Source of the DNA: Phialocephala subalpina
Lineage: Eukaryota > Ascomycota > Leotiomycetes > Helotiales > Mollisiaceae
DNA: 30,359 bases
Direction of reading: 5' to 3'
Assembly (NCBI GenBank): GCA_900073065.1
Contig: FJOG01000066.1
Span: 5,316-35,674, forward strand
The notes under the pieces are model-generated. The model had not been told where the DNA came from. It made no database searches and saw only the letters and a list, made by a program, of their open reading frames with translations. Shown one piece after another: positions 11,547 through 21,554 of this stretch; the first letter of the stretch is position 1; the number at the start of each line of letters is the position of its first letter. A program made the translations under genes and the position numbers.

Positions 11547-12984
11547 CTAGAACAACGACCCGAAGATAACAACGCCAAACAACGAAGCAGCAACACCGAA
11601 ACTAGACACTACAAAAGCGCGAGAACCTGACTTCTTCGTATTTGTCGCCGTCGAAGCAGTTCCCGTTGCAGTTCCCGTCGAACTCGACCCCGAGCCCGTA
11701 GTCCCAGACCCAATACTCTTCACACCCCCCTTCGGAATCGCCTCCACACTATCCGATGTCGACGTGAAATCTCTGTTAGCCAACGAGATCTGATTGTTGG
11801 TAAGATCAAACACCGTATAACTGCTGCTCAAGAAGTTGTCTCCAAGCAAAGCGTCTCTGGTGCCAGCAGGTACAATTCCAAATGCGCAAATGTTGGGATT
11901 GATGGCTCGTAGTGAGACCATGATCTTGATGGGCACCGAGATAGTGAGACCTCCGAATGTGAAATCCACAGTGTAAGGCGAGTTCTGGAGACCGCAATCG
12001 ACGTATGCGGTGTCGTTAGCTTGGAAGTATTTCACGTTGAAGAAGTCGTGGATGGGTGTTACCCAATCGTCTGGCAAGATGGAGTACGCAGTTCCACAAT
12101 CCAGGACCGCTGGCACGGATCCTGTTGAGGCATTCGGGAAGGAAGAATTTCCTGAAAGGCCGACTCCGTTGAGCAGGACATCAAATGCGATTTGGGTTGG
12201 GAATCCTGACCGGATCTGCGTATCGAGGGTCGTCAAGCTGCCGGTGTATTTCGCGGTATCGATGCCTCCAAACAGGACTTGTCCATTATGACTGTCAGCT
12301 GCGTCTTTCCAGAGAGAGAAAGCCGCGAGGTTCGTTGCTCCGGATGCGGCGAGAGCGAGTGGGAAGTTGTCGTATGGTTTTTGTGGAGGGTTGGTGTTGA
12401 CTTGGTTCTCTCCTGCAGCATAACCTAGTCCCAAGATACTGAATGCGATGGAAGCATTTCCATACACGACGGCGAATTGCTGGTTCTTGAGCGTCGCTCC
12501 CGCAACGTCGAAGGTATCAGTTGCGACATCACCACTTGCTCCGCTTCCTTGTCCTTGGATTGCGAAACCGAAGTTGCTGGTGAAGTTGCTGGTGATGTAT
12601 TTGTATGTTGATGACTTGTTCGCATTGTCTGTCTTGATGTCAATTGTTGATCTCTCATTGTTGCCTTCATCACTTACAGTTTCCTACACTTGGACAATAC
12701 CCAGCATTTGTTGTGCAGAAGGCGGATTCTGAGGTTCGTAAAATGGTGTCGCTACTTCCAGTATCGAGACTCAAAGTGATTGGTTGAGCAGGCGTGCCAA
12801 CAGTGATATTGACAATATAATTGGCTTGAGTTGCACCCACAGCTAAATCAACAAACGCGTCGCGCTTATCCAATTCAGAGCTGTGTGAAAAGGGGAGCGC
12901 AAGAACGCCAGGAACCGGAGAGCGATTGAAAAGCTCATTGGCAGAAATGACCCGAGTCAGGGCAAGCAAAGTGAGGAGCTTCAT
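11547..12984 (-). CDS. GPI-anchored aspartic protease, yapsin-like (pepsin A1 family)
   Basis: Secreted cell-surface protease that would cleave proteins at the wall. Two exons, 12984-12678 and 12628-11547, flank a 49-nt intron (GTAAGT...CAG) and give 462 residues. A signal peptide (MKLLTLLALTRVISA) is followed by a short propeptide with a KR site at residues 40-41. The first catalytic motif is DTGSSDT with Asp74. The second is LDCGTAYSILP with Asp279; family members usually have DSGT or DTGT here, so Cys after the Asp is unusual. The C-terminus has a Ser/Thr/Gly-rich stalk and a hydrophobic tail (VVSSFGVAASLFGVVIFGSLF region) that fits a GPI-anchor signal. The frame is unbroken. The enzyme class is sure; its specificity cannot be judged. 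Confidence 0.92.
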
Positions 12985-13551
12985 GATGTGAGCTTGTGCC
13001 TGGTATTTTGATATTCACGAAATGATCGAGCAATGATGTCAAGAGGAGAGGGACTCGTTTTTAACATTTTCCACCCCGCGTTCCGATTTCTCCGAAAGTG
13101 ACTCTATTTTTCTTTAGCGGTGCCTAATCCAATCTCTTCAAAGGCACAGTACCCTGCAAACGGTAAGCTTCGCCATATTTTTGCCCCGGCAAGGTCTGAA
13201 TAAGGTTAAGGTGCGGCGCAGCAGGGGCTAGAAGCGCTTGGTCGCTGCCTAAAATGCAGTGAAATATTGACCATGTGATGCGACCTTTGAGAATATTTGA
13301 GTATGGGCGAAGAAACGGCGACAAAAGTATGGGGGTGATGTGGCACAATAAGAGCGGGAGTAAGTCCGGCGTGGCTGCCATTCTCGGCCAAACAAGAGAA
13401 CTCACGTGACCGGTACGCACTTTTTACCCGACGCGCCTTCCCTTCCCTCAAAGACAGCTAAATGAGTTCTCAAGGGATTGGGTGACAGAAAATATCAATG
13501 CGGATATGACGGAGAAACCCTTGAACTTCTCGGAAAAGAGAGAAAGGCAAT
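12985..13551. other. Intergenic region upstream of the protease
   Basis: This holds the presumed promoter of the minus-strand protease, with a pyrimidine-rich stretch and CACGTGAC near 13404-13411. Minus-strand frames of 81-98 codons here have no recognisable domain or codon pattern and are not supported as genes. Nothing else is seen. Confidence 0.45.
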
Positions 13552-14880
13552 ATGGTGAAGTGTTTCACCCCGAAACTTCCTGATATCGATGCTCCGGCTC
13601 GTCCTCTTTGTAAGTGTATTATCCGTTCATCTTAGAGCCCTTACCTGGTAAAACATACAAAGTGCAGCATGAACCGACGGTATCAGGATCGGGTGTTAAC
13701 TATGTTAGCATTGCCATACTTCAAAAATTCTCCATTCGTCTCCTTCACCAACGTGACATCCGCGAATTCACAGTCCTCGAAGGCCGAAGTGCTCTCACCA
13801 CAATCTTCCAGCCTAGCCAGTACGTTTCCTCTAGCTATGGGTTATTTCAACCATATGGATGGTTGTTGAGGGCATCCTCCAAGAGATCGACATCTACTCT
13901 ATTGAAGTTCTCTTCGAATGGCGCTCCCTCGATCACGCCCAGACTTCTCTAGCTATAGCCAACACTTACAACACTTGCGGCAGTAATGACGCCTGAATAG
14001 GTCAGCTGTAAGTTATCGGACTTCACAGTGTGACGGTTACTAATCTTCCGCAGTCATCTTAACTCAGTAGAAAAAGACGATTCGGGGAACTACCTGGTCT
14101 CGAGTCGAGTCTCTGTAAGCTCCTCTACATCAACAGCACAGACGGTTCCATAAACTGGCAGCTCAACGGCATGATGAACCAATTCACTTTCTCCGGCTTC
14201 AGCAACAACACCTTTCTCTTCGACTTCCAGCATCACGCTCGCCGCCACTCCCAGAACGAAACCACGGCAATCATCTCCCTCCTCTACGATAGCTTCGACA
14301 CGAACGTATCTTCCAATCTTCCTTCCCCGTCACCGACGCCTCAACAATGACTTTTACTCTTCTCCACGAGCCGTCGAGTACCAAATGTCCGACAGCTCCG
14401 GGAACGCTGTGTTGATAAGAAGCAGAGGCAGCTATCAGCTCATGGACAATACAAACGTCTTCGTCAGCTAGTGAAATAGTCCCTACATTTCCGAGTTCAC
14501 CGAAGACGGAACCTTAGTCATGCAAAGCACAATTTGTTGCACTAGGTGTAGCATCTAGCTATTGTGCCTTCAAAGCAGACTTAGTCGGACGTCTTAACTT
14601 GACTCCAGCGATCTGGTCCTTTGCTTCTTCCAGATCGGCTAGGACAGCATTCTACACATCTTGGAATGGGGCAACATAGATCAGAAGCTGGAATCTCTTC
14701 GGTGGTGAGAATTAGGCGAAATGATGCTGCTAGGAACGAAGATCAAAGATCGTTTTGAGACGACCTTTACAGGTTCACCTTTTGCAGCATGGGGCTATGC
14801 GCAGGCGCTGGATGCGGGCCGCGAGGAAAAGTGCTGGGAAGCAGTCCGGTGAGGAAGACATTTGTCCCGGGGGTTGAATG
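13552..14880 (+). pseudogene. Arylsulfotransferase (ASST)-like pseudogene
   Basis: Fungal proteins of the Arylsulfotran_2 group are predicted beta-propeller sulfotransferases, often secreted. Conserved pieces appear in the right order but in changing frames: EFTVLEGRSALTTIFQPSQY (about 13762-13821), GILQEIDIYSIEVLFEWRS (from 13870), HLNSVEKDDSGNYLVSSRVS (from 14055), LLYINSTDGSINWQLNG (from 14120), FDFQHHARRHSQNETTAIIS, SPYISEFTEDGTLVM (from 14478), FYTSWNGAT and RFETTFTGSPFAAWGYAQAL (from 14752). A typical 46-nt intron (14008-14053, branch TACTAAT) survives. Stops include TGA in DAW at about 13994 and TAG-TGA at 14469-14474, where the family reads Trp-Gly; there are at least four frameshifts. 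The N-terminus is poorly preserved, so the start at 13552 (MVKCFTPKLPDIDAP) is a guess. Clearly dead. Confidence 0.82.
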
Positions 14881-15399
14881 CGACTGTTCAGAATGCAGTA
14901 GTGAGTAACTCGATAAGTGTATTTGCTGCTGCATACTCTGCGTGCAGGAGAGACTAGTCCTTTGGGCCGCTGTGCTTTGTCTCCTGGTGGGAGTCGTTCG
15001 TATATCGAGAAGTTGTTGCTCGGAGACATATTTGAAGTCGGACAAACCTTCCATCTCTTTTACCGCGTGCGGCCTAATATAACACCGCATAAAGTCGCCG
15101 CATCTGAGTGTTGTTCATATATCCTTGCGGCGGATTGATTATGAATACAGTCATCATTTGCTGTAGGGTCGAGACGGGGTTCGGCTCCCACAAAACGATG
15201 AGACGGGAACGGGAGCGGAAGCGGAAGTTGTGAACTGAGAATATCATGCTCTCCTTATTATAGTCTTCCTGTTAGCACTTCATTCTGAGACCAAGTTTGA
15301 TACAGTCCTTTAAGCTCACCTGTTTTGTTTCGCTTCCTCTTCGTTTAGTTAACTAAGTTTGGTCACCCTCAGGTTTGTTTCACCCAGATTTCCCACATC
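14881..15399. other. Intergenic region and promoter of the NmrA-like gene
   Basis: No coding frame is supported. The region holds a short GGGAAC/GGAAGC-type purine repeat near 15199-15227 and a perfect 12-bp palindrome TTAGTTAACTAA at 15345-15356, 44 bases before the ATG, followed by a pyrimidine-rich leader. The palindrome could be a regulator site, but AT-rich palindromes of this size are expected by chance a few times in this window. Confidence 0.4.
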
Positions 15400-16414
15400 A
15401 TGTCTACTATTCAGAAGGTCGCTGTTGTCGGAGTAAGTCTTTATTCCCTCGCAAATTTCCTAGAATATAGACTTCAGTGCTAATAGTCATGATGGTGTAG
15501 GGTTCCGGTAACGTTGGCGTTCCCATCATCGAAGCTCTGCTCGAATCGGGCTTCGTCGTAACAGCCATCACCAGAATAGAGTCAACAGCTACATTTCCCA
15601 CTGGTGTTACGGTGAAGAGAGTCGATGTCACTTCTGTCGATGCTCTCGCTCAAGCTTTCAAGGGACAAGATGCCGTCGTCTCAACCGTAGCTACGGTCGC
15701 CACCAACATGGACAAGACATTCATCGACGCTGCCCTTGCTGCCAAAGTCAGGCGATTTATTCCATCCGAGTTCGGTGCCGACAGACGAGAAGCACGCGGT
15801 ACGAAATTCGGAGACATATTCAATGCAAAGATTGAGCACGTCGAGTACCTTAGCGAAGTCTCCAAGAAGCATGATTGCTTCACTTGGACGGCACTTTCCA
15901 CGGGCCCTTTCTTTGACTGGGTAAGCATGGAGCCCCGATAATCATAAATGTATTATTTACTGACTGACCACAGAGTATCAAAGTTGGCTTGTTCGGAATC
16001 GACTTCAAGAACAAAACAGCAAAGATCTTCGACTCTGGCAACGAGCCTTACTCTCCCACTACCTTATCCTTCATTGGCAAATGTATCGTAGCTATCCTGA
16101 AGCAACCTGACAAGACGGCGAACAAGTATTTGACTGTAGCGTCTTTCACTGCCACGCAAAGGGAAGTCCTGAAGATTTTCGAGGAGGAGACGGGGTCCAA
16201 GTTCCAAATCACCAACGTCACAAGCTCCGAGCTGGAGAAGGTTGGCGATGAGAAGCTTGCAAGCGGGGACCCTAGTGCCTACGTCGAGTTTGTCATTCAA
16301 TGGCTGTTTGCTGACGGATGCAACCATGCCATCAAGGATAATGCTGTCAAGTTGCTGGGTCTGGAGGAGGAGGATCTGAGAACTGTGGTCAAGAAACTTC
16401 TCACAGAGATTTGA
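15400..16414 (+). CDS. NmrA-like / isoflavone reductase-family NAD(P)-dependent oxidoreductase
   Basis: Cytosolic atypical short-chain dehydrogenase related to plant isoflavone and pinoresinol reductases and to fungal CipA-type proteins. Three exons, 15400-15432, 15501-15920 and 15974-16414, give 297 residues; the introns (68 and 53 nt) have GTAAGT/GTAAGC donors. The first intron splits the NADP-binding loop, whose joined sequence is VAVVGGSGNVGVPI (GGxGxxG-type, residues 8-21). Further family marks are AITRIEST, DAVVSTVATVA, FIPSEFGAD (residues about 110-118) and WTALSTGPFFDW. The frame is intact and of normal length. Fungal members act on aromatic or secondary metabolites, but the substrate cannot be told. 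It lies in tandem with the next oxidoreductase, 583 bp upstream. Confidence 0.9.
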
Positions 16415-16996
16415 GCATTGCCCGAATCACAGGATTTTTTTTAGATCTGGTACATTTTCAATGGTTGAGTATACTTCAGATCCCGCTAACACGTGCAGTC
16501 CCCGAAAAGAGATTGATCGGCGTGTTCCTGCAGCAATATTTACCCCTCTTCTTTCACCGACAATGATCAATTGCTTGAATTGCATATCAAATCCCGACGA
16601 TTAATCAGAGCGCAGATGTTGAATCTAGTTAGCTCCCTGGGACGCTTTGCGATCCATGCACGTCAGCAAGTGCTAGGATTACAACTCGGTCGCGCCTTGC
16701 GCGTAACATCGTGATGTCATCCCTTCAAAGCATTCATATGCATGTACTGGAATCACTGTTTCCTTTTCGAGATTATATCCATGCCTTACATGTGAGTCTA
16801 GAGGCGCAACGTCCTTTAACTTTGTTTTAATTATTAAGCAATGCTGCATGCAAGGTCGTACAAACGATGTCGCTAAAGGTATAACATGCTTGGCACTCGC
16901 CCCTTTCTTGATTCAATCGAAGTCAGATACTGATCTTGTTGTCTCGCAAAACAAGCGTCAAAATTGCACCCCAGATCTTTATCGCAAAATATAGAC
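16415..16996. other. Intergenic region between the two oxidoreductase genes
   Basis: It contains the end of the NmrA-like transcript and the promoter of the quinone oxidoreductase. A CRE-like GTGATGTCATC occurs at about 16710-16720. No coding frame or RNA gene is seen. The few plus-strand codons before 16997 (from 16964) are open but lack family similarity. Confidence 0.4.
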
Positions 16997-17980
16997 ATGG
17001 CAGAAAGAATGCAAGCAATCACAATACCCCGCTTCGGCGGACCCGAAGTCCTCACCAACGCCACCGTCCCAAAACCAACCCCTGTTGACGGCGAAGTACT
17101 CATCCACGTCAAAGCCTTCGGAGTCAACCATGCAGAAATGCACATGCGAAAAGGAGAATGGGACGAATGGAACCCTATCTCCGGTCTCGAATGCGTCGGC
17201 ACCGTCACCGCTTGTCCCGACAACACCATTCCAATCGGTACCAAGGTAGCTGGAGTCATGGGCGGAATGGGAAGAAATCGACCTGGTGGCTATGGAGAGT
17301 TTGTGAATGTCCCTGTTTCGAATGTCATCCCACTTGAGACGAACCTCCCTTGGGAAGAATTGGCGGCCTTGCCAGAAGTGTACTGTACGGCTTGGAGTTG
17401 TGTTCACACAGTGTTGGATGCCAATAAGGGAGAGACGCTTCTCATTCGTGGTGCGACCTCGACTATTGGGCAGGCGGCATTGAACTTGGCTGTAAATGCG
17501 GGTGCGAAAGTCACTGCTACGACAAGACGATCAGAGAGGTTCGAGATGTTGAAGAAGATGGGGGTTGTTGATGCTGTGCTGGAACAATCCGATCTTGGTA
17601 AAGTGCTCACAAACGGCCAGAGATTCGACAAAGTCTTGAACCTTATCGGGAACCGTGTCCTCCTGGAATCAATCAGTCTTACTCGTCCAGGTGGTAGAAT
17701 GTTACAAGCTGGCTGGCTGGGAGGGTTAGCTCCAGTCAAGGACTTCAATCCGATGGTTGAGATGGAATCTGGTGTTCATTTCAGCTTGTTTCATAGCAAA
17801 GTCCTTGGGACGCAGGACTTTCCTCTGTCGAATATACCGCTGCAGGAGATTGTGAAGAATATTGAGAATGGGGAGTGGGATGCTAAGCCTGCGTTCGTCT
17901 TTGAGTTCAAGGACATTCAAGAAGCTCACAAGGTGCTGGATTCGCATGACGCTGGAGGAAAGATCGTTGTAAGACATTAA
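16997..17980 (+). CDS. Zinc-independent quinone oxidoreductase (MDR superfamily)
   Basis: NADPH-dependent reductase of quinones, enones or similar electrophiles. Single exon, 327 residues from ATG 16997 (MAERMQAITIPRFGGPEVL); an upstream in-frame ATG at 16964 would add 11 residues that do not resemble the family. The GroES-like domain spans about residues 1-115 with VKAFGVNHAEMHMRKGEW and GLECVGTV; no catalytic zinc Cys/His pattern is present. The nucleotide-binding domain begins LLIRGATSTIGQAALNLA, a variant of the AxxGxxG fold, followed by KVTATTRR. It ends GKIVVRH as usual. No lesions. With the NmrA-like gene upstream in the same direction it makes a pair of reductases, which could be co-expressed (inference). 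Confidence 0.93.
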   Translation: MAERMQAITIPRFGGPEVLTNATVPKPTPVDGEVLIHVKAFGVNHAEMHMRKGEWDEWNPISGLECVGTVTACPDNTIPIGTKVAGVMGGMGRNRPGGYGEFVNVPVSNVIPLETNLPWEELAALPEVYCTAWSCVHTVLDANKGETLLIRGATSTIGQAALNLAVNAGAKVTATTRRSERFEMLKKMGVVDAVLEQSDLGKVLTNGQRFDKVLNLIGNRVLLESISLTRPGGRMLQAGWLGGLAPVKDFNPMVEMESGVHFSLFHSKVLGTQDFPLSNIPLQEIVKNIENGEWDAKPAFVFEFKDIQEAHKVLDSHDAGGKIVVRH

Positions 17981-18181
17981 AAGAATGAAACCCTGATAGT
18001 ATCAAAACTACATTATTTATTTAGCTCATGAACTCCCTTGCAACCAAGCTTTTTATTGTTCCAAACCAACTCCAGACAACTAAGTGTACAAAGCACGTGA
18101 CTATTGGAATGTCTTCCATAAAACTGTGGTCCATGACAACAATTCGAAAGCAATCGCTCGGTGAAGGAAGTACATATTTCC

Positions 18182-18784
18182 TCAGAGAGACCGATTTGCT
18201 CCACTCGTGGGATTTGGCGGCGGAATCAATCCCAGCTGCTGTAATGCGGTCAATGCTCCTTCCTCTCCTGTCTCTTCCACAATCTTCCCATCTCGCAACG
18301 TGAATATTGTCGTTCCTGAGAAATGTATCTCTCTTCCTGTATTTGGCTCTTCGAGTGATCCTGTAGGTAGATCGCCGAACGCAACTCCAGAATGTCGACC
18401 TCCACCTGTTGCTGTCAGTGGGAATCCTGAGGAGACCGGGAGAATGAAACTACCAATCCATCTCGTAACAACATAATCTCCTTCTGCGATCATGGGGATT
18501 GGTCCATATGGATGAAAAGATACATTTGGGAAGGCCTGCAATGATCAGGATATAAGTTCGGAATGGATTTGATTTGAGTGCCGTACCTCTTTAAATTCCG
18601 ATAGCATACGTTTCACCGCCTCTTTTCCCCTTCGCGGACCGTGCATCGGATAGTTTGATAAGACATCATCGCTGCATAGTTCGTCGACGATGTTGACGTT
18701 GCATTTCCCCCAAAATTCATCAGAATATCGTGCAACAATAGCTTTATTGCGGTCTTGAAGAGTTTGCTTTCCGTTTATCGACAT
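18182..18784 (-). CDS. SnoaL-like (NTF2-fold) protein
   Basis: Small cone-shaped fold shared by polyketide cyclases and many proteins of unknown activity. Two exons, 18784-18587 and 18535-18182, flank a 51-nt intron (GTACGG...TTGCAG) and give 183 residues. The N-terminal helix region reads NKAIVARYSDEFWGKCNVN, followed by HGPRRGKEAVKRMLSEF, then AFPNVSFHPYGPIPMIAEGD and TRWIGSF, a typical SnoaL strand; FSGTTIFTLRDGKIVEE and the LIPPP tail close it. Intact. In clusters such proteins may cyclise or hydrolyse intermediates, but nothing here proves catalysis. It is transcribed convergently with the quinone oxidoreductase, 201 bp away. Confidence 0.88.
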
Positions 18785-19065
18785 GTTGGCTTTTGGTAAT
18801 CAGGTGTGCCCACAAAACTTGGGAAACCCCAGAGCTTGAGAATCAATATTTATATCTTCGTCTATATTGTATAAAGGTCAGCTTTTCTAGAATGCCGCCT
18901 AGAACGGAGCCTTTTTGTGGCGGCTGACAAACTGTCGCTATATTCAGGGGTTACCCGCCTATAGCGCTTGGAATCATCTGCTAACTACATCATCATGCTT
19001 CGCCCGAGTTCATGCAACCAACATCATCGTCTCTCTTGATCACAAAACAAATCTTTTCTTATGAA
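18785..19065. other. Short intergenic stretch upstream of the SnoaL-like gene
   Basis: It contains the presumed SnoaL-gene promoter and the 3' side of the neighbouring pseudogene. No coding frame is supported. Confidence 0.4.
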
Positions 19066-19580
19066 TCAAATATCCTTCTTCTCCGCGGCGTTCCTCTCTC
19101 CAACATCCAACGACACAAGAAATCTCCCAACACAATTAGAGGCAGCAATGATCACTATCAATTTAACGATATCACGATCGCTCAGCCCAGCAGCATATAG
19201 CCCTGCAAAGGTCTCGTCGTCAACGACCACGTCCCTCGTCATGGCATCTGCATATCCCAACACCGCCCACTATTCATCGGTCGGGGCTCCCTTTGAGCTT
19301 GGCTTCTCCGTCTTTACGGTCTCCATCTTCCTGTCGTCGAAGTCCGTGTAAGCGAGAAGCGAACCAGCATGACCGTCCCACTCATACCATGCCTTGTTCA
19401 TGAGGGCAACGCGGCAGATTGCGATCTCTCAAAGGATGTCGGGGAGAGTGGATTTTATTTGAATGACGCCAAAAGAGGAGTGCCAGCCGTCTGCCAGCGC
19501 AGGGGAGTGACAAAGCGCGAGATCCAGAGCAAGCAAACCACTTACTCCTCTTCGAGTGGCATCCTCCTGATAATTTGATT
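19066..19580 (-). pseudogene. Carboxymuconolactone decarboxylase (CMD/AhpD)-family pseudogene
   Basis: CMD-family proteins include ring-cleavage pathway decarboxylases and thiol peroxidase relatives. One minus-strand frame reads RRGVSGLLALDLALCHSPA, ALADGWHSSFGVI, then TGA (19429-19431), EIAICRVALMNKAWYEWDGH, later TAG (19270-19272), WAVLGYADAMTRDVVVDDET and SNCVGRFLVSLDVGE, ending at 19066. The family normally has Arg (CGA) at the first stop and Gln (CAG) at the second, so both are single C-to-T changes; the second is in CpA context. Around 19560 the frame runs into a TGA upstream and the true N-terminus is unclear, probably frameshifted. About 165 codons survive, near full length. Activity is lost unless both stops are read through. 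Confidence 0.8.
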
Positions 19581-20195
19581 GTCATTCTCGGACGAGCTAC
19601 TGGGAGGATTTGAAATGTAGGGAATGCGCATGATTCAGACTGTCTCTTCTGCGATGTGCTGTTGATTCTGGTGTGGTTATGAGTGACTGCTTAATTGAGC
19701 ACCTTTGAAGAAAATCAGAACTCACTGTTGAAGGCAACACTTGAGCACGAAAACATACGCAACATTATAATTACTTCCGAAGGGCAGGACTATCTGCCCA
19801 CTACCACACCATGTCAACAGAGCTGTTCCGAGTTTCCCCGCTTTTTGGAGTTGCCCGTGACATTCCTCCATATAAAAAGCAAACTTCAGGCCAGGCAGTA
19901 TGATTTGGAATCTCTCTTAAACACTTTAAAAACTTACAGTTATCGCATACTTATGGCCATTGAAGATCTCGCTCACAACATTTCTTAGGCCTCTCAGATG
20001 CAACGAATTTTCAAATCATATTGTGATTGCGTGCTCAGATAACCCAATACGATGTGTTTTTCTCCACTCCATATTCAAACGAGCGACAGTAATCTCAAGA
20101 AGCGCAGATCCTTCTTTTAGAAACGTTCCCGAATTCATTCCACTTACAGACGACGCCAGTTCATTTCCATAACTGACTTCTCCACACGGTGAGAT
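19581..20195. other. Gene-free stretch
   Basis: No convincing gene. A plus-strand frame of 97 codons at 19695-19988 has no recognisable domain. ATATAAAAAG near 19870 could be a TATA-like element, but no gene follows it directly. Confidence 0.4.
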
Positions 20196-20873
20196 TCAAT
20201 CGGACTTCATGACAGCTGCCTGCAATGCTTTGAAAGAATTCACAACCCTCGGCTGAGAACAATCATGATCGTGTTCTTCCTTACTCTTCCACCCAGACAA
20301 CATTATGACTCCCTTCTCAAGCTCCAAATTCTTGGAAGTATCCACTCTAGCAGGAGACTTGACTTCTCCCCACAGATAATCAAGACAGGAGTCTGACTTC
20401 TCGATTGATGTGATCCACGGCTTCACTAGCTCGGCGAATTTGGCCTCGTCAATGCCCCAGAAGAGCACGATTGCAGAGTAAGGGGCATACAAGGCGGCTC
20501 GCTGCTCGGTGTTGGGAGTAATGTGGTACATGTCAAAAGGGCCACTGGGAAGTTCCATGAAGGAGCGGACACTGTGCCTTGAGCTTCCATGAATTCGTAA
20601 TGGTGTCTGTATGATTCCCAATCTGTAAAATAAAGGTCCTAAATCAGCTGGTTGTTGCCCTGATTGGAACAACACATTCCTTACCAACACAAAAGAGGTT
20701 GATATCGTGATCTCTGATGCTTCTTCCCCAACCCGCACGGATAATCCTGGCACGCTAGTCACATGCTTGAAGATCTCATGCCGCATCTTACCCTCCTTGG
20801 TCGACTCGTTCTCGATGTCTTGGCCTTTGATGTTAACGATAGCGATTTCGAGGACGGGATATGGAGAGGCCAT
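20196..20873 (-). pseudogene. Dimeric alpha/beta-barrel (ABM-like) protein gene, probably decayed
   Basis: A 225-codon frame runs unbroken from MASPYPVLEIAIVNIKG to its stop, but its middle (about residues 55-105) does not look like the family. In other frames there I read DINLFCVDWESYRHHYEFM, the expected strand-helix of small ABM/EthD-like barrels. A good 62-nt GT-AG intron (20623-20684, GTAAGG...TTACAG) lies between CVD and WESY. To reach both ends, one frameshift is needed near 20705 and one near 20575. So the long open frame seems to be an accident: it reads through an intron and through two shifted segments. The second half (SGPFDMYHITPN, LFWGIDEAKFAELVKPW, DYLWGEV, LSGWKSKEEH) is well kept. 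Function of the family in fungi is mostly unknown. A real protein from the open frame cannot be excluded. Confidence 0.6.
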
Positions 20874-21554
20874 GATAATGAACGGTTGATGAAATGAGTT
20901 TCAAAACTACACGGGTGTGCCGAATAACAATACTTCACATGAGGCTTCATTTGAAGACAACACGATGACTTTATAACCGTTCAAAGTTTATTCAAGGTGT
21001 TCATCAAATTTTTTTTTTCATTTAAGTTCATTATGTCAATTGTTGATAATAATGAAGATCGCGGCATGGACGTCATTGCACATTTTAGCGAAGATCTTCC
21101 TAATCTTCTTCCGATGCGGTCGCAACGGCATTAAAGCTCGTGAATGGACACATCTGATCAAGAGGAAATTTGATAAGATTTCATTTGAAAGCCTGTTTGA
21201 TGATAGTTCGCCGTTACCCGCAGATACTGAAATGTTCAAGCCTTGCTTATAATTGCCGAGAAGAACAAAAGATTCCTAATCACCCTTCCAAAAATTACGA
21301 GAAGTAAGCACGCATGCAAAGTTACGCCGATTAGTGCATAAAAAATGCGAGCTACTCGAGAACCTGATATTTTAAACGTAACTAATATCAAGATACGCCA
21401 GTTCACTTCTGAAGCATTTTCGCACCTCCTTTTGCACAATATAATTCTTTCCACCTACCCACAACTGCTTTTTCAATTCAGCTCCTTATACATTTCAGCC
21501 CGTGTGCAATCTTCGTCACCAAGCATCGGAACCGACGCTCAAACCAACTTCATC

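Noticed and set aside
13124..13451. Two minus-strand frames of 98 and 81 codons upstream of the protease
   Set aside because: No recognisable domain, no conserved start, overlapping each other in different frames; likely chance.
16979..17977. Long open frames on the minus strand opposite the quinone oxidoreductase (142, 114 and 83 codons)
   Set aside because: They are shadows of a GC-rich real gene in other frames and show no domain.
19695..20172. Plus-strand frames of 97 and 70 codons
   Set aside because: No similarity, no splice structure, low-quality codon pattern.
21345..21554. N-terminal extension of the PEP mutase-family enzyme by 70 residues
   Set aside because: Open but without targeting-signal or family features; the ATG at 21555 begins the usual family N-terminus.
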